Part shown: piece by piece, positions 1 to 6,305 of the stretch | Position numbering within the stretch: the first letter of the stretch is position 1 | How the letters are laid out: each line of letters begins with the position of its first letter | NCBI GenBank assembly: GCA_027347805.1 | Contig: DAIEQP010000417.1 | Span: 1 to 6,786 of the forward strand | DNA length: 6,786 nt | Direction: 5' to 3' | Source of the DNA: Ignavibacteria bacterium | GTDB lineage: Bacteria > Bacteroidota > Ignavibacteria > Ignavibacteriales > Melioribacteraceae | Made by a program: the position numbers and the translations under genes | Notes under the pieces: generated by a model | Seen by the model: only the letters and a program-made list of their open reading frames with translations | Database searches by the model: none | What the model was told of the DNA's origin: nothing

Positions 1-1717
1 TTATAGATTGTCTTGGCGTTTTATTTATAACAACAATTTTATTAGAAAAATCACGCGGAATAGAAAGTCCTTCCAGGAAATTAGTTCTCTTATTATATTT
101 TATAACACGAGTTTTCTCAACTGAACTAGATGACAACAAATAAATTCCCGGTTCAATCTTAAAATCCGTCCCGTTCGCGCGAAACATTTCTTTGTTTAGT
201 GAAAGCGGGTTAATTTCAAAATCTTTACCAAGATTTGAAATATTAACAGAAATCTTTCTTTCATTCCAAAATAATTTAGAAACCTGCCGCGTCATACTCG
301 TCTGTTCAAATGGATCTTTCAGCCATATTGCATCAGGATAAACTTCCATCCGCCATATTCCATCTTCAACTTTATCAAAAAAGTATGCGCCAGTTCCATC
401 ATAATTTATTACCGGAGAGTTTCCAACTCCTGCAACATGAGAAAGCTTTGAAATATTTTTAGGTGATGTATTTGTATTGTTTGAATAATAAAATGATGTA
501 TCACAATTCATTCGGCTTAAATTTTCTATTCCATCTACACTGAATTCATTGAAAATATTATTTGCCGGGTAATCACCGAATGATTGGTTTCGTTTTACTG
601 AATGAAAAACTTTTGAAGCAATCATTAGGCTGATTGCTTTTGAAGGAGTATAAAGAAGATTCAAATAATGTGTCGGGTATTCTGTGTTGCTCCATGCAAT
701 TTGCGAAGGATCGTAAGCAAACATTGCTGCAAACTGCATTCCGGCTTCTCTGTAACTTCTCGCCATTGCTGGATACATATAAGAAGCGCCAATATCAGCT
801 GCATCAAATTCATAAACCATTTTTGCTTTCTTATTAAACCCGGAAATACCCTCAGACGGAATTAAATATTTGTTCACGTTGATCAAATAATTACCATTCA
901 ACATTTTATTATGCACAAGTCCTGTTGGATACCATTGAAATGAAATCCCTTGAGCTTTTGATTTACCAACAGCATTTGCCTGTCTTGCGCTCCAATTTTC
1001 ACTTATATTGTAAAATATAGGCTTGGTAAGACCGGCATTTCTTAGCACGTCATACATTTCATTTATGTAATCGGTAACCTGCTGTTCATTGTTTGGATGT
1101 TTAGGTTCGTTAACAATTTCAATAGCAATTACTGAAGGATCATCTCTGTATGAATATTTTGTGTAAGGATTAACATGATTAATAAACTGCTGTAAATAAT
1201 TTCTCTGAGCTTTCCTTGCATCTTCTTTTGTTATTAAATCAACTTTAGAATAGATGTGAGAAAAACCAGGTGTTTCAACATCCGGTTCAGGCCAGCCGGT
1301 TGCCCACCACGCAATTGGTGTGATTATCGATTTAATTCCATTTTCATCAAGTTTTGAAACGAGATAATCAAACAGATCAAGATGCTCATTTAATAAAAGA
1401 TTCCCATTGCGGTCTGAAATTTCTCTATCCCAAACATGAACACGAAATGCATCTAAGCCCAGACGAACCATTTGCGCAACATCTAGATCAATTGCTTTCT
1501 TAAGATCAACTCCAAGTTTTTTATGAGCACGATAAGCATAAGCAAAAGGAGTTGTGTAGTTAACACCGAACAAACTTACTTCTTCATTTGAATTCTTCCA
1601 CCGGAGGACTCCATTATCATCAACAAATACTTCTGTTTGTTTAAATGAATTTGATTGCGCGTCTGCAACAGAAAAAGCGATTATTAATAAAAGCAAGATG
1701 TGTCTAATTAGTTTCAT
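1..1717 (-). CDS. Secreted clan GH-A glycoside hydrolase (GH5/cellulase-like TIM barrel), 3' partial
   Basis: The frame is open from an ATG at 1717 to the window edge, giving 572 codons with no stop, so the C-terminus is missing. The start is supported by GGAAG six bases upstream of the ATG (1724-1728). Residues 1-20 form a signal peptide (MKLIRH, a hydrophobic run, then a VADA|QS-type cleavage site). Residues about 47-400 read as a (beta/alpha)8 barrel of the cellulase superfamily: FGVNY at 50-54, FRVHVW at 91-96, the acid/base motif EIVNEP with Glu204, and a candidate nucleophile Glu303 in MVYEFDAAD. The order and spacing of these two glutamates fit clan GH-A retaining enzymes. About 170 further residues look beta-rich and may be an accessory sandwich. 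The gene begins 41 bases after the GH53 stop and is probably co-transcribed with it, so a galactan- or pectin-derived substrate is plausible. Family assignment within GH-A and substrate are not decided by the sequence. A T9SS tail could lie beyond the window. Confidence 0.88.
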   Translation of the reverse strand, partial: MKLIRHILLLLIIAFSVADAQSNSFKQTEVFVDDNGVLRWKNSNEEVSLFGVNYTTPFAYAYRAHKKLGVDLKKAIDLDVAQMVRLGLDAFRVHVWDREISDRNGNLLLNEHLDLFDYLVSKLDENGIKSIITPIAWWATGWPEPDVETPGFSHIYSKVDLITKEDARKAQRNYLQQFINHVNPYTKYSYRDDPSVIAIEIVNEPKHPNNEQQVTDYINEMYDVLRNAGLTKPIFYNISENWSARQANAVGKSKAQGISFQWYPTGLVHNKMLNGNYLINVNKYLIPSEGISGFNKKAKMVYEFDAADIGASYMYPAMARSYREAGMQFAAMFAYDPSQIAWSNTEYPTHYLNLLYTPSKAISLMIASKVFHSVKRNQSFGDYPANNIFNEFSVDGIENLSRMNCDTSFYYSNNTNTSPKNISKLSHVAGVGNSPVINYDGTGAYFFDKVEDGIWRMEVYPDAIWLKDPFEQTSMTRQVSKLFWNERKISVNISNLGKDFEINPLSLNKEMFRANGTDFKIEPGIYLLSSSSVEKTRVIKYNKRTNFLEGLSIPRDFSNKIVVINKTPRQSI

Positions 1718-1758
1718 CCTAATCTTCCAAATTTTTATTAAAGAATTATATGATGTGA

Positions 1759-3072
1759 TTATTTCATCAAGACGATTTTTTTTGTCTCAGCATAATTCTG
1801 TGAAATCATTCTACAAAAATATATTCCGCTTGGCCACTGAAAGGTGTTAGTTGATAGTTGATAGCTATAAACTCCAGACTGTTTATTTTCATCAACTATT
1901 GTTGCTACTTCTCTTCCAATCATATCATACACTTTTAATGAAACATAACCGTATGAAGGCAACTGAAAGGTGATAATTGTGCTTGGATTAAATGGATTTG
2001 GATAGACATCAAAAGAGTATTTTGCGGCAATCTTTTCATATTTAACTGCAACCGGATTCGCTTCTTTAAAAGCATCCATCGCAATTGTAGGCTGCTTTGT
2101 AACAGGATCCCACGCACCTAGAGAATAATTCTGCCAATTGTAGCTTTGAGGTTCCCAATAAAAAACTCCCAATCCGCCAATAGATTTAGTTTTTGTTAAT
2201 AAATCAGCGAGATAATTTCTTGCCTCAACAGCCTGATCATATTGATACCCGGCTTCGCAAACAATTACTTTAGTATTATATCTTGCAATCATATCCTGCA
2301 TATTAGTGAGAGCCAAACTATTATCTGTTGCCCATGGAAGATTTGCCCATTTAGGATATACCGACATTCCAATTACATCCCATTTGGCACCATTATTTTT
2401 CAGACCATCAAACATCCATCTATATAAAGAGTTATCGTGGCCATTAGAAAGATGAACAACAACTTGAATTGAGTTATCGACTGCTTTAGCAGCATTATAT
2501 CCGCTTTTTACAAGTGCTGCGAAATTGCCCATGGATACTGAAGCTTTCCCCTCTTCCCAAAGCATTCCATTGTTTGTTTCATTTCCAATCTGAATCCACT
2601 TTGGAATAACACCAATCTTTTTAAGCGTATCAAGAACGTTGTAAACATGATTATAAACATCTGTCTGTAATTGAGTAATTGAGTGAGCTGCCCATGCAGC
2701 GGGTTTTGCCTGCTTACCAGGATCCGCCCAATTATCACTCATATGGAAATCGATCATTACATCGAAGCCCTTGCTCTTTGCACGTGATGCCATATAAACA
2801 ACATCTTTTTTGTTGTTAAAATCATTTGCTGGATTAACCCAAATTCTAAACCTCAGTGCATTAATTCCTTTGCTCTTCAAAATATCCAAGCAATCTTTTT
2901 GATTCCCAGAATTATCTTTAAATACATATCCCCAGTACTCCATTTGAGATAACCAGCTAACATCTGCACCGTAAGCAAATTGTGGAAATATTTCACGCGG
3001 CTGGATAAATAGAAGAGAAAATATAATAACTATTAATGGGGTTGAGATTAAGGGAAATTTCTTATTCTTCAT
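1759..3072 (-). CDS. GH53 arabinogalactan endo-beta-1,4-galactanase with T9SS C-terminal sorting domain
   Basis: This 437-residue protein hydrolyses internal beta-1,4-galactosyl links in (arabino)galactan side chains of pectin. Residues 1 to about 31 form a signal peptide. The GH53 barrel covers about 33-340 and opens with the family signature YGADVSWLSQMEYWGY, followed by GINALRFRIWVNP (69-81) and DFHMSDNWADPGKQ (108-121). The acid/base is Glu165 in QIGNE and the nucleophile Glu273 in VCEAGY; both positions are intact. Residues 353-437 form a Por/T9SS type A sorting domain (YPNPFNPST at 357-365, KVYDMIGREVA, GIYF, and terminal KKIVLMK), so the enzyme should cross the outer membrane and be attached or released outside. 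This tail is also the main clue to an ignavibacterial host. The ATG at 3072 gives a good signal peptide, but the upstream ribosome-binding site is weak. The gene sits behind a terminator and an inverted repeat, so it probably has its own promoter, and the next hydrolase follows 41 bases downstream. Confidence 0.95.
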   Translation of the reverse strand: MKNKKFPLISTPLIVIIFSLLFIQPREIFPQFAYGADVSWLSQMEYWGYVFKDNSGNQKDCLDILKSKGINALRFRIWVNPANDFNNKKDVVYMASRAKSKGFDVMIDFHMSDNWADPGKQAKPAAWAAHSITQLQTDVYNHVYNVLDTLKKIGVIPKWIQIGNETNNGMLWEEGKASVSMGNFAALVKSGYNAAKAVDNSIQVVVHLSNGHDNSLYRWMFDGLKNNGAKWDVIGMSVYPKWANLPWATDNSLALTNMQDMIARYNTKVIVCEAGYQYDQAVEARNYLADLLTKTKSIGGLGVFYWEPQSYNWQNYSLGAWDPVTKQPTIAMDAFKEANPVAVKYEKIAAKYSFDVYPNPFNPSTIITFQLPSYGYVSLKVYDMIGREVATIVDENKQSGVYSYQLSTNTFQWPSGIYFCRMISQNYAETKKIVLMK

Positions 3073-3130
3073 TTCATTTTACCATTAATTAAAATAATAC
3101 TATCACTTTTTAATTTGATGTGTTGTATGA

Positions 3131-3265
3131 CTTGTTTTTACTCAAACAGAGAATTTGCGACACGATGAAAAACTATAAATAACCTTTTTGAGAAGCAAAT
3201 TTATTGATGCATCGTGTTGCCCCCGGAATTTTTGGTTTTGTTTGTTTGAGTCAGCAAAAAACAAG
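3131..3265. repeat. Nested imperfect inverted repeat (MITE/REP-like candidate)
   Basis: Three blocks on the left pair in reverse order with three on the right. CTTGTTTTT at 3131-3139 pairs with AAAAACAAG at 3257-3265; ACTCAAACA at 3140-3148 pairs with TGTTTGAGT at 3243-3251; ACACGATG at 3160-3167 pairs with CATCGTGT at 3210-3217. The right side carries extra unpaired bases (3252-3256 and part of 3218-3242), and a 42-base AT-rich centre forms the loop. I see no clear target-site duplication and no coding capacity. It could be a relic of a small palindromic mobile element or a folded leader; the window contains only one copy, so its nature is undecided. Confidence 0.6.
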
Positions 3266-3266
3266 T

Positions 3267-3291
3267 AAAAAAAACCTGCATCAGCAGGTTT
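3267..3291 (-). terminator. Rho-independent terminator after the esterase gene
   Basis: A perfect 8-bp stem (3272-3279 with 3284-3291, core CCTGC/GCAGG) encloses a 4-base loop. Read on the minus strand it runs straight into eight T residues (complement of 3267-3274). It lies 29 bases beyond the esterase stop codon. Stem, loop and U-tract are textbook for intrinsic termination in the minus direction, and it separates the esterase unit from the GH53/GH-A pair. Confidence 0.9.
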
Positions 3292-3320
3292 ATGTTTTCT
3301 AAAATATTTCGATTCTTCAA

Positions 3321-4457
3321 TTAATTTTTTCCGAAGAATAATTTCATGGGTCTCCAAGCTCTTTTGGCCCATGCAGCCTCATTATGTTCTGCTAACTTTT
3401 CAATGTAAACATCAAAATCTTTTCCCTCAATATATCCTTTTGCTTTAAGTACTCTTATCATCTCATCAACGCCGGGTTGAAGGACTGTTTCTAAGCCGAT
3501 TCCCCCATTATCAATATATATTGTTAAGTCTTTCTTATTTGAATTATCCTTCTCTACAACCTCAGTATATGCAAAACCCTGAAACTTAAATGCAGGAGAA
3601 AAACATGCTGCTTTTGAAAATACATTGGGATAATCCCAGGCAAAAATCATCGAAATTAATCCGCCCATTGAAGAACCGCCCACTGCTGTATTTTTTGCAT
3701 CGGTTAAAGTTCTATAGTGTGAATCAATAAATGGTTTTATTTTTTCTACAACAAGACGTTCATAAAGTTTTCCTAATGGCGTATTATTGTATTCTGCTGC
3801 CCTATTATCCGTATTGTTTATACCGACAATAATAAAAGGTTCAACGTCTCCATTTTTAATCAAGCTGTCCGCGGTTTCATCAACCTGCCAATCAATAAAT
3901 GTATTGGAAGTTCTTGGGTCAATCAAATTTTGTCCATCATGCATATAAAAAACCGGAAAATGTTTTTCTCTCTGCTCATCATAATTTGGAGGAAGCCAAA
4001 CAAATATATCGCGGGGTTTTAATCCATCAATAATGAATCCTTTATGATAAAATACCTTTCCAGTTACCTGACCTTTAACTTTGATATCAGCATTATCACG
4101 CCAGTTTAATATTGTTGCATTAACAGTTGTATCATGAATCGGTGTGACAACTGTATTACGGGGAATAGTTGAATCCTGCCCAAGTGCTTCTGTTGCCCAG
4201 CTACCTTTAGTAAATTTGAATTCAAGTCGACTGCCTTTTTTAACATTAATAGTGATACTCCATATTTTATTGTATTTATTCTCCAATTGAATTTTGTTAG
4301 GCTGCCAATTGCCGAGAGCTGCAATATTTCCGGATACATAAATTTTAGATGTATCGTTAAGCGAAGGAGCCGAAACATTCAAGGTAACTTTAACTAACTC
4401 TTGAGAAAAGAGAATAGAAGAAACCGCAAGTAACATATAAACAATTATTTTTTTCAC
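3321..4457 (-). CDS. Secreted esterase: CBM20-like domain plus esterase-D-type alpha/beta hydrolase
   Basis: The product is 378 residues from a GTG at 4457. I prefer this start because GGAG (4465-4468) lies seven bases upstream and the protein then begins MKKIIVYMLL; an in-frame TTG at 4463 would leave only one base after the GGAG. Residues 1 to about 18 are a signal peptide. Residues about 20-115 resemble a CBM20/starch-binding-type beta-sandwich (IYVSGNIAALGNW, IWSITINV, LEFKFTKGSW, IPRN). Residues about 128-377 are a PF00756-type esterase: MHDGQN at 172-177, nucleophile elbow GGSSMGG with Ser263, likely acid Asp316 in IYIDNGG, and His358 in EHNEAAW. The triad looks intact. Family members cleave acyl, feruloyl or siderophore esters; beside a galactanase, removal of ester substituents from plant polysaccharide is the simplest guess, but the substrate is not proven. 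No T9SS tail is present, so a periplasmic location is likely. A strong terminator follows. Confidence 0.88.
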   Translation of the reverse strand: MKKIIVYMLLAVSSILFSQELVKVTLNVSAPSLNDTSKIYVSGNIAALGNWQPNKIQLENKYNKIWSITINVKKGSRLEFKFTKGSWATEALGQDSTIPRNTVVTPIHDTTVNATILNWRDNADIKVKGQVTGKVFYHKGFIIDGLKPRDIFVWLPPNYDEQREKHFPVFYMHDGQNLIDPRTSNTFIDWQVDETADSLIKNGDVEPFIIVGINNTDNRAAEYNNTPLGKLYERLVVEKIKPFIDSHYRTLTDAKNTAVGGSSMGGLISMIFAWDYPNVFSKAACFSPAFKFQGFAYTEVVEKDNSNKKDLTIYIDNGGIGLETVLQPGVDEMIRVLKAKGYIEGKDFDVYIEKLAEHNEAAWAKRAWRPMKLFFGKN

Positions 4458-4463
4458 TTTCAA

Positions 4464-4607
4464 TCTCCATCCATAATTTTATTAATGCTGGACAACTTTT
4501 AATACTTCATACTATTTCTTAACATCAATAAAACTGACTAAAACTATTTTCACACATTATTAAGATATTCTTCAATATCATTTTTCGTTTTGTATTTCAA
4601 TGACAAA
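4464..4607. other. Intergenic region upstream of the esterase
   Basis: This 144-base AT-rich spacer separates the small-frame region from the esterase. It holds the esterase ribosome-binding site and a short AT-only dyad (GATATT/AATATC, 4564-4579) without a T-tract. I found no convincing promoter or terminator, so whether the esterase is transcribed with the signalling genes or separately is open. Confidence 0.5.
4465..4468 (-). promoter_or_regulatory. Ribosome-binding site that selects the GTG start of the esterase
   Basis: GGAG on the minus strand is followed by seven bases and then GTG at 4457. The competing in-frame TTG at 4463 is separated from it by only one base, so this site argues for the shorter product. 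Confidence 0.7.
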
Positions 4608-4823
4608 TTACTTCTTTACGATTATCAAGCCAAGTTGATTTATTAGATTGGTTATTTTTCTATAAATATTTTGTGATTTAATTTCATTAATCAAATCCAT
4701 CAATCTATTATTTGTAGTTGAGAAGATTAAAACAATTGTCTTTGCAATAGATAAAACCCGATGATGATGATCAGTAATGATATTATTATAAATATAATAG
4801 GTCGTAATTTCTTCAATTGCCAC
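4608..4823 (-). CDS. Alternative small frame, 71 residues, unknown (GTG start)
   Basis: A frame opens with GTG at 4823, 13 bases after the stop of the kinase-like gene, and ends at 4608. I do not recognise the product. Its first half (AIEEITTYYIYNN...DHHHR) looks arbitrary and overlaps, in another frame, the much more protein-like membrane peptide at 4727-4816. Its second half (RLMDLINEIKSQNIYRKITN...) looks like an ordinary amphipathic helix. The Shine-Dalgarno-like AGAGGTG runs into the GTG itself, which argues against this start. It may be noncoding, or only its 3' half may be coding, as the continuation of the membrane peptide through a frameshift (see findings). Confidence 0.3.
   Translation of the reverse strand: MAIEEITTYYIYNNIITDHHHRVLSIAKTIVLIFSTTNNRLMDLINEIKSQNIYRKITNLINQLGLIIVKK
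4727..4816 (-). CDS. Candidate 29-residue single-helix membrane peptide (TTG start)
   Basis: A TTG at 4816 opens a 29-codon frame ending in TAA at 4727. The product begins MKKLRP, continues with a hydrophobic run of about 18 residues rich in Ile, Leu and Phe, and ends in LLQRQLF: the profile of a bitopic small membrane protein, with positive charges at the N-terminus. It has the best ribosome-binding site in the region, AGAGGTGG at 4820-4827, with six bases between GAGG and the TTG. It starts 20 bases after the stop codon of the kinase-like gene, so translational coupling is plausible. A role as partner or modulator of that membrane protein is inference. It could also be the N-terminal half of a longer frameshifted gene. 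Confidence 0.45.
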   Translation of the reverse strand: MKKLRPIIFIIISLLIIIIGFYLLQRQLF

Positions 4824-4836
4824 CTCTATTAATTTT

Positions 4837-5724
4837 TTATTTCTGATTGGTTAAAGTAAAAGTGAATTTATTTTCGTTACCAGCACCAGAGTTTATCCAC
4901 AATTCGCCCCCATTTTTTTTAACAAACTCTTTGACTAAAACTAAACTGAGTCCTGTAGAATCTTCATTTTCAATTTCTTTGGAAAACCTACTTATATTAT
5001 CATTCAATAAAATGTTTTTTTCATATTCTGTTATTTGACCACCAGTGTATTGAAAACATATTTTTATTGTGTTAGCTGTATTAAACGCCTGAATAATTAT
5101 TTTAGAATTTTCATCGCTTGCTTCAATAGCAAAATAATAAAGATTTCTGATGATTGTGTTTACCATCATTTTGTCAGCCAACGCATATAATTCCGGTTGA
5201 ATATCCAATTCATAGAGTATTTTTTTTCTGGATGCATAATTCGAAATATTCTTCACCACTTCTGCGATACAATCTTTTAACATAAAAACACATGGATTAT
5301 AAACGTGTGCTCCGCTGTTAAATTTGATCCAGGCGAATAAATTTTGAAAATTATTAATAGAACTGATTATCGTAGTATTTAATTGCTTTATAACGTGCAT
5401 TTTTTCTTCATTGGAAAGAAAATCATATTCATCTTCCAGCGAATTTGTTGCGCTTAATAGTGAAGTAAACGGTTTATTTATTTCTCTGTTAAGTATTGAT
5501 ATATATTTTTCATTTTTTTTATTTGCATTTTGAAGAGATTGTAAAATGTATTCTTTTTGCCTCGATTGATCTGAAATAATTTCCAGTTCACCGATTTTAT
5601 CTTTTAATCTGTTTTTATTTTTGTTCATTTTATAAATAAAAAACATGAACAAACCAATTATCAGAAGGTTTGCAGCACTGCTAAAAATAATTATTTCCTT
5701 CCATTTCATAATTTCCAGGATCAT
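4837..5724 (-). CDS. Degenerate membrane histidine-kinase-like protein (probable pseudokinase)
   Basis: The 295-residue protein has one membrane helix at about 10-31, a charged linker/coiled coil at about 33-75, a HisKA-like helical hairpin at about 73-135 and a HATPase_c-like domain at about 150-292. There is no periplasmic sensor domain. The ATG at 5724 is set by GGAG six bases upstream (5731-5734). The fold is recognisable, but key residues are missing. The H-box reads NREINKPF, with Arg80 where the phosphoacceptor His belongs. The N-box reads NLYYFA, with Phe198 replacing the metal-binding Asn. The G1 box reads YTGGQI, with Tyr226 for the adenine-contacting Asp and Gln230 for the second Gly. 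The G2 box reads STGLSL, with two Gly to Ser changes. The terminal part (NGGELWINSGAG...FTFTL) is normal. The open frame and good ribosome site argue for a functional non-catalytic protein rather than decay. It lies 80 bases after a stand-alone receiver, its likely partner. Confidence 0.85.
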   Translation of the reverse strand: MILEIMKWKEIIIFSSAANLLIIGLFMFFIYKMNKNKNRLKDKIGELEIISDQSRQKEYILQSLQNANKKNEKYISILNREINKPFTSLLSATNSLEDEYDFLSNEEKMHVIKQLNTTIISSINNFQNLFAWIKFNSGAHVYNPCVFMLKDCIAEVVKNISNYASRKKILYELDIQPELYALADKMMVNTIIRNLYYFAIEASDENSKIIIQAFNTANTIKICFQYTGGQITEYEKNILLNDNISRFSKEIENEDSTGLSLVLVKEFVKKNGGELWINSGAGNENKFTFTLTNQK

Positions 5725-5730
5725 TTCTTA

Positions 5731-5734
5731 CTCC
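5731..5734 (-). promoter_or_regulatory. Ribosome-binding site of the kinase-like gene
   Basis: GGAG on the minus strand sits six bases before the ATG at 5724 and favours this start over the in-frame ATG at codon 6. Confidence 0.65.
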
Positions 5735-5804
5735 GTTTATATTATCAGATTAAGTGACACATCATTTAAGTTAAATTTTGCACAATAAATATTAACTGCA
5801 ATTT

Positions 5805-6182
5805 CTATTGTTCACAGACAAACTTTTCCAATTCATCAACAAGAGTTTTACGATTTATAGTTTTGTCAAAAATTCTTGTCGCACCGGCTTCTGTTGCATT
5901 GATTAAGGTTTTCTTATCAGTGTTTGCAGTGAGTATAAAAACAGGTGTATTTCTGTATCTGTTGTTATTTTTTAATTCTTTTGTAAGCTGAATTCCATCC
6001 TTGGAATCATGCAGCCATACATCCATAATAATCGCATCAAAATTTATTATGGCTATTAACCGATAAAAATTATTCACATTGCCACAGGTATAAACATCAT
6101 ACTTATGCACGAGAAAACTTTCCAGGTAATTCCTGTTAATTTCTTCATCGTCAACGATTAATAATTTTGGTTTGGAATTCAT
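5805..6182 (-). CDS. Stand-alone response-regulator receiver (CheY-like)
   Basis: The 125-residue product is one receiver domain with no output domain. It shows LLIVDDEE with the acidic pair Asp11/Asp12, phosphoacceptor Asp54 in AIIMDVWL, Thr85 in FILTAN, and Lys107. Phosphorylation at Asp54 should be possible. Two features are atypical: Lys107 is followed by Thr rather than the usual Pro, and the position normally holding the aromatic switch residue is Ile104. The start at 6182 has AAGGTG at 6188-6193. The gene follows a terminator, so the signalling unit probably begins in 6183-6264, and the kinase-like gene lies 80 bases downstream. With no DNA-binding domain, output must be by protein contact or phosphotransfer. 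A donor kinase must come from elsewhere if the neighbour is inactive. Confidence 0.93.
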   Translation of the reverse strand: MNSKPKLLIVDDEEINRNYLESFLVHKYDVYTCGNVNNFYRLIAIINFDAIIMDVWLHDSKDGIQLTKELKNNNRYRNTPVFILTANTDKKTLINATEAGATRIFDKTINRKTLVDELEKFVCEQ

Positions 6183-6264
6183 TTTATCACCTTTTGCTTA
6201 CAGCTCAAAGATGATTAAACGGGAGTTGCTTTTAAATCACGAGAAATATGATATTTGTGTAGAT
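6183..6264 (-). promoter_or_regulatory. Leader of the receiver/kinase-like unit; promoter expected, not resolved
   Basis: This short stretch lies between the terminator of the preceding gene and the receiver start, so a promoter for the signalling unit is expected here. On the minus strand CATCTTTG differs by one base from the Bacteroidota -7 consensus TAnnTTTG, but I see no clear matching -33 element. The call rests mainly on position. Confidence 0.3.
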
Positions 6265-6299
6265 GGAAATAATAATGCTGTCACATTTTATGCGACAGC
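6265..6299 (-). terminator. Hairpin terminator after the PKD-domain gene
   Basis: On the minus strand the sequence 6299-6277 folds as GCTGTCGCAT, loop AAA, ATGTGACAGC: a 10-bp stem with one G-U pair. A T-rich tail (ATTATTATTT, complement of 6267-6276) follows. The tail is interrupted by A residues, so efficiency may be moderate. The hairpin starts seven bases after the stop codon of the PKD-domain gene and marks the likely boundary of the next transcription unit. Confidence 0.7.
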
Positions 6300-6305
6300 T
6301 TAAAA

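Noticed and set aside
634..865. Overlapping plus-strand open frames
   Set aside because: They lie opposite the secreted GH-A hydrolase, lack ribosome sites, and their translations show no domain or signal; the minus-strand frame is clearly coding.
2242..2427. Plus-strand frame inside the GH53 gene
   Set aside because: It is antisense to the conserved GH53 barrel, with no independent support.
3142..3372. Minus-strand 76-codon frame spanning the esterase end and the intergenic gap
   Set aside because: It overlaps the esterase C-terminus in another frame, runs through the terminator hairpin and inverted repeat, and has no protein-like features.
4564..4579. Dyad GATATT/AATATC upstream of the esterase
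   Set aside because: It is AT-only with no T-tract; in sequence this AT-rich it is expected by chance and is not supported as terminator or operator.
4757..4771. Short GAT trinucleotide repeat, read as a His run in one frame
   Set aside because: Four units only; in the better supported frame it simply encodes isoleucines of the membrane helix, so a metal-binding His motif is not credible.
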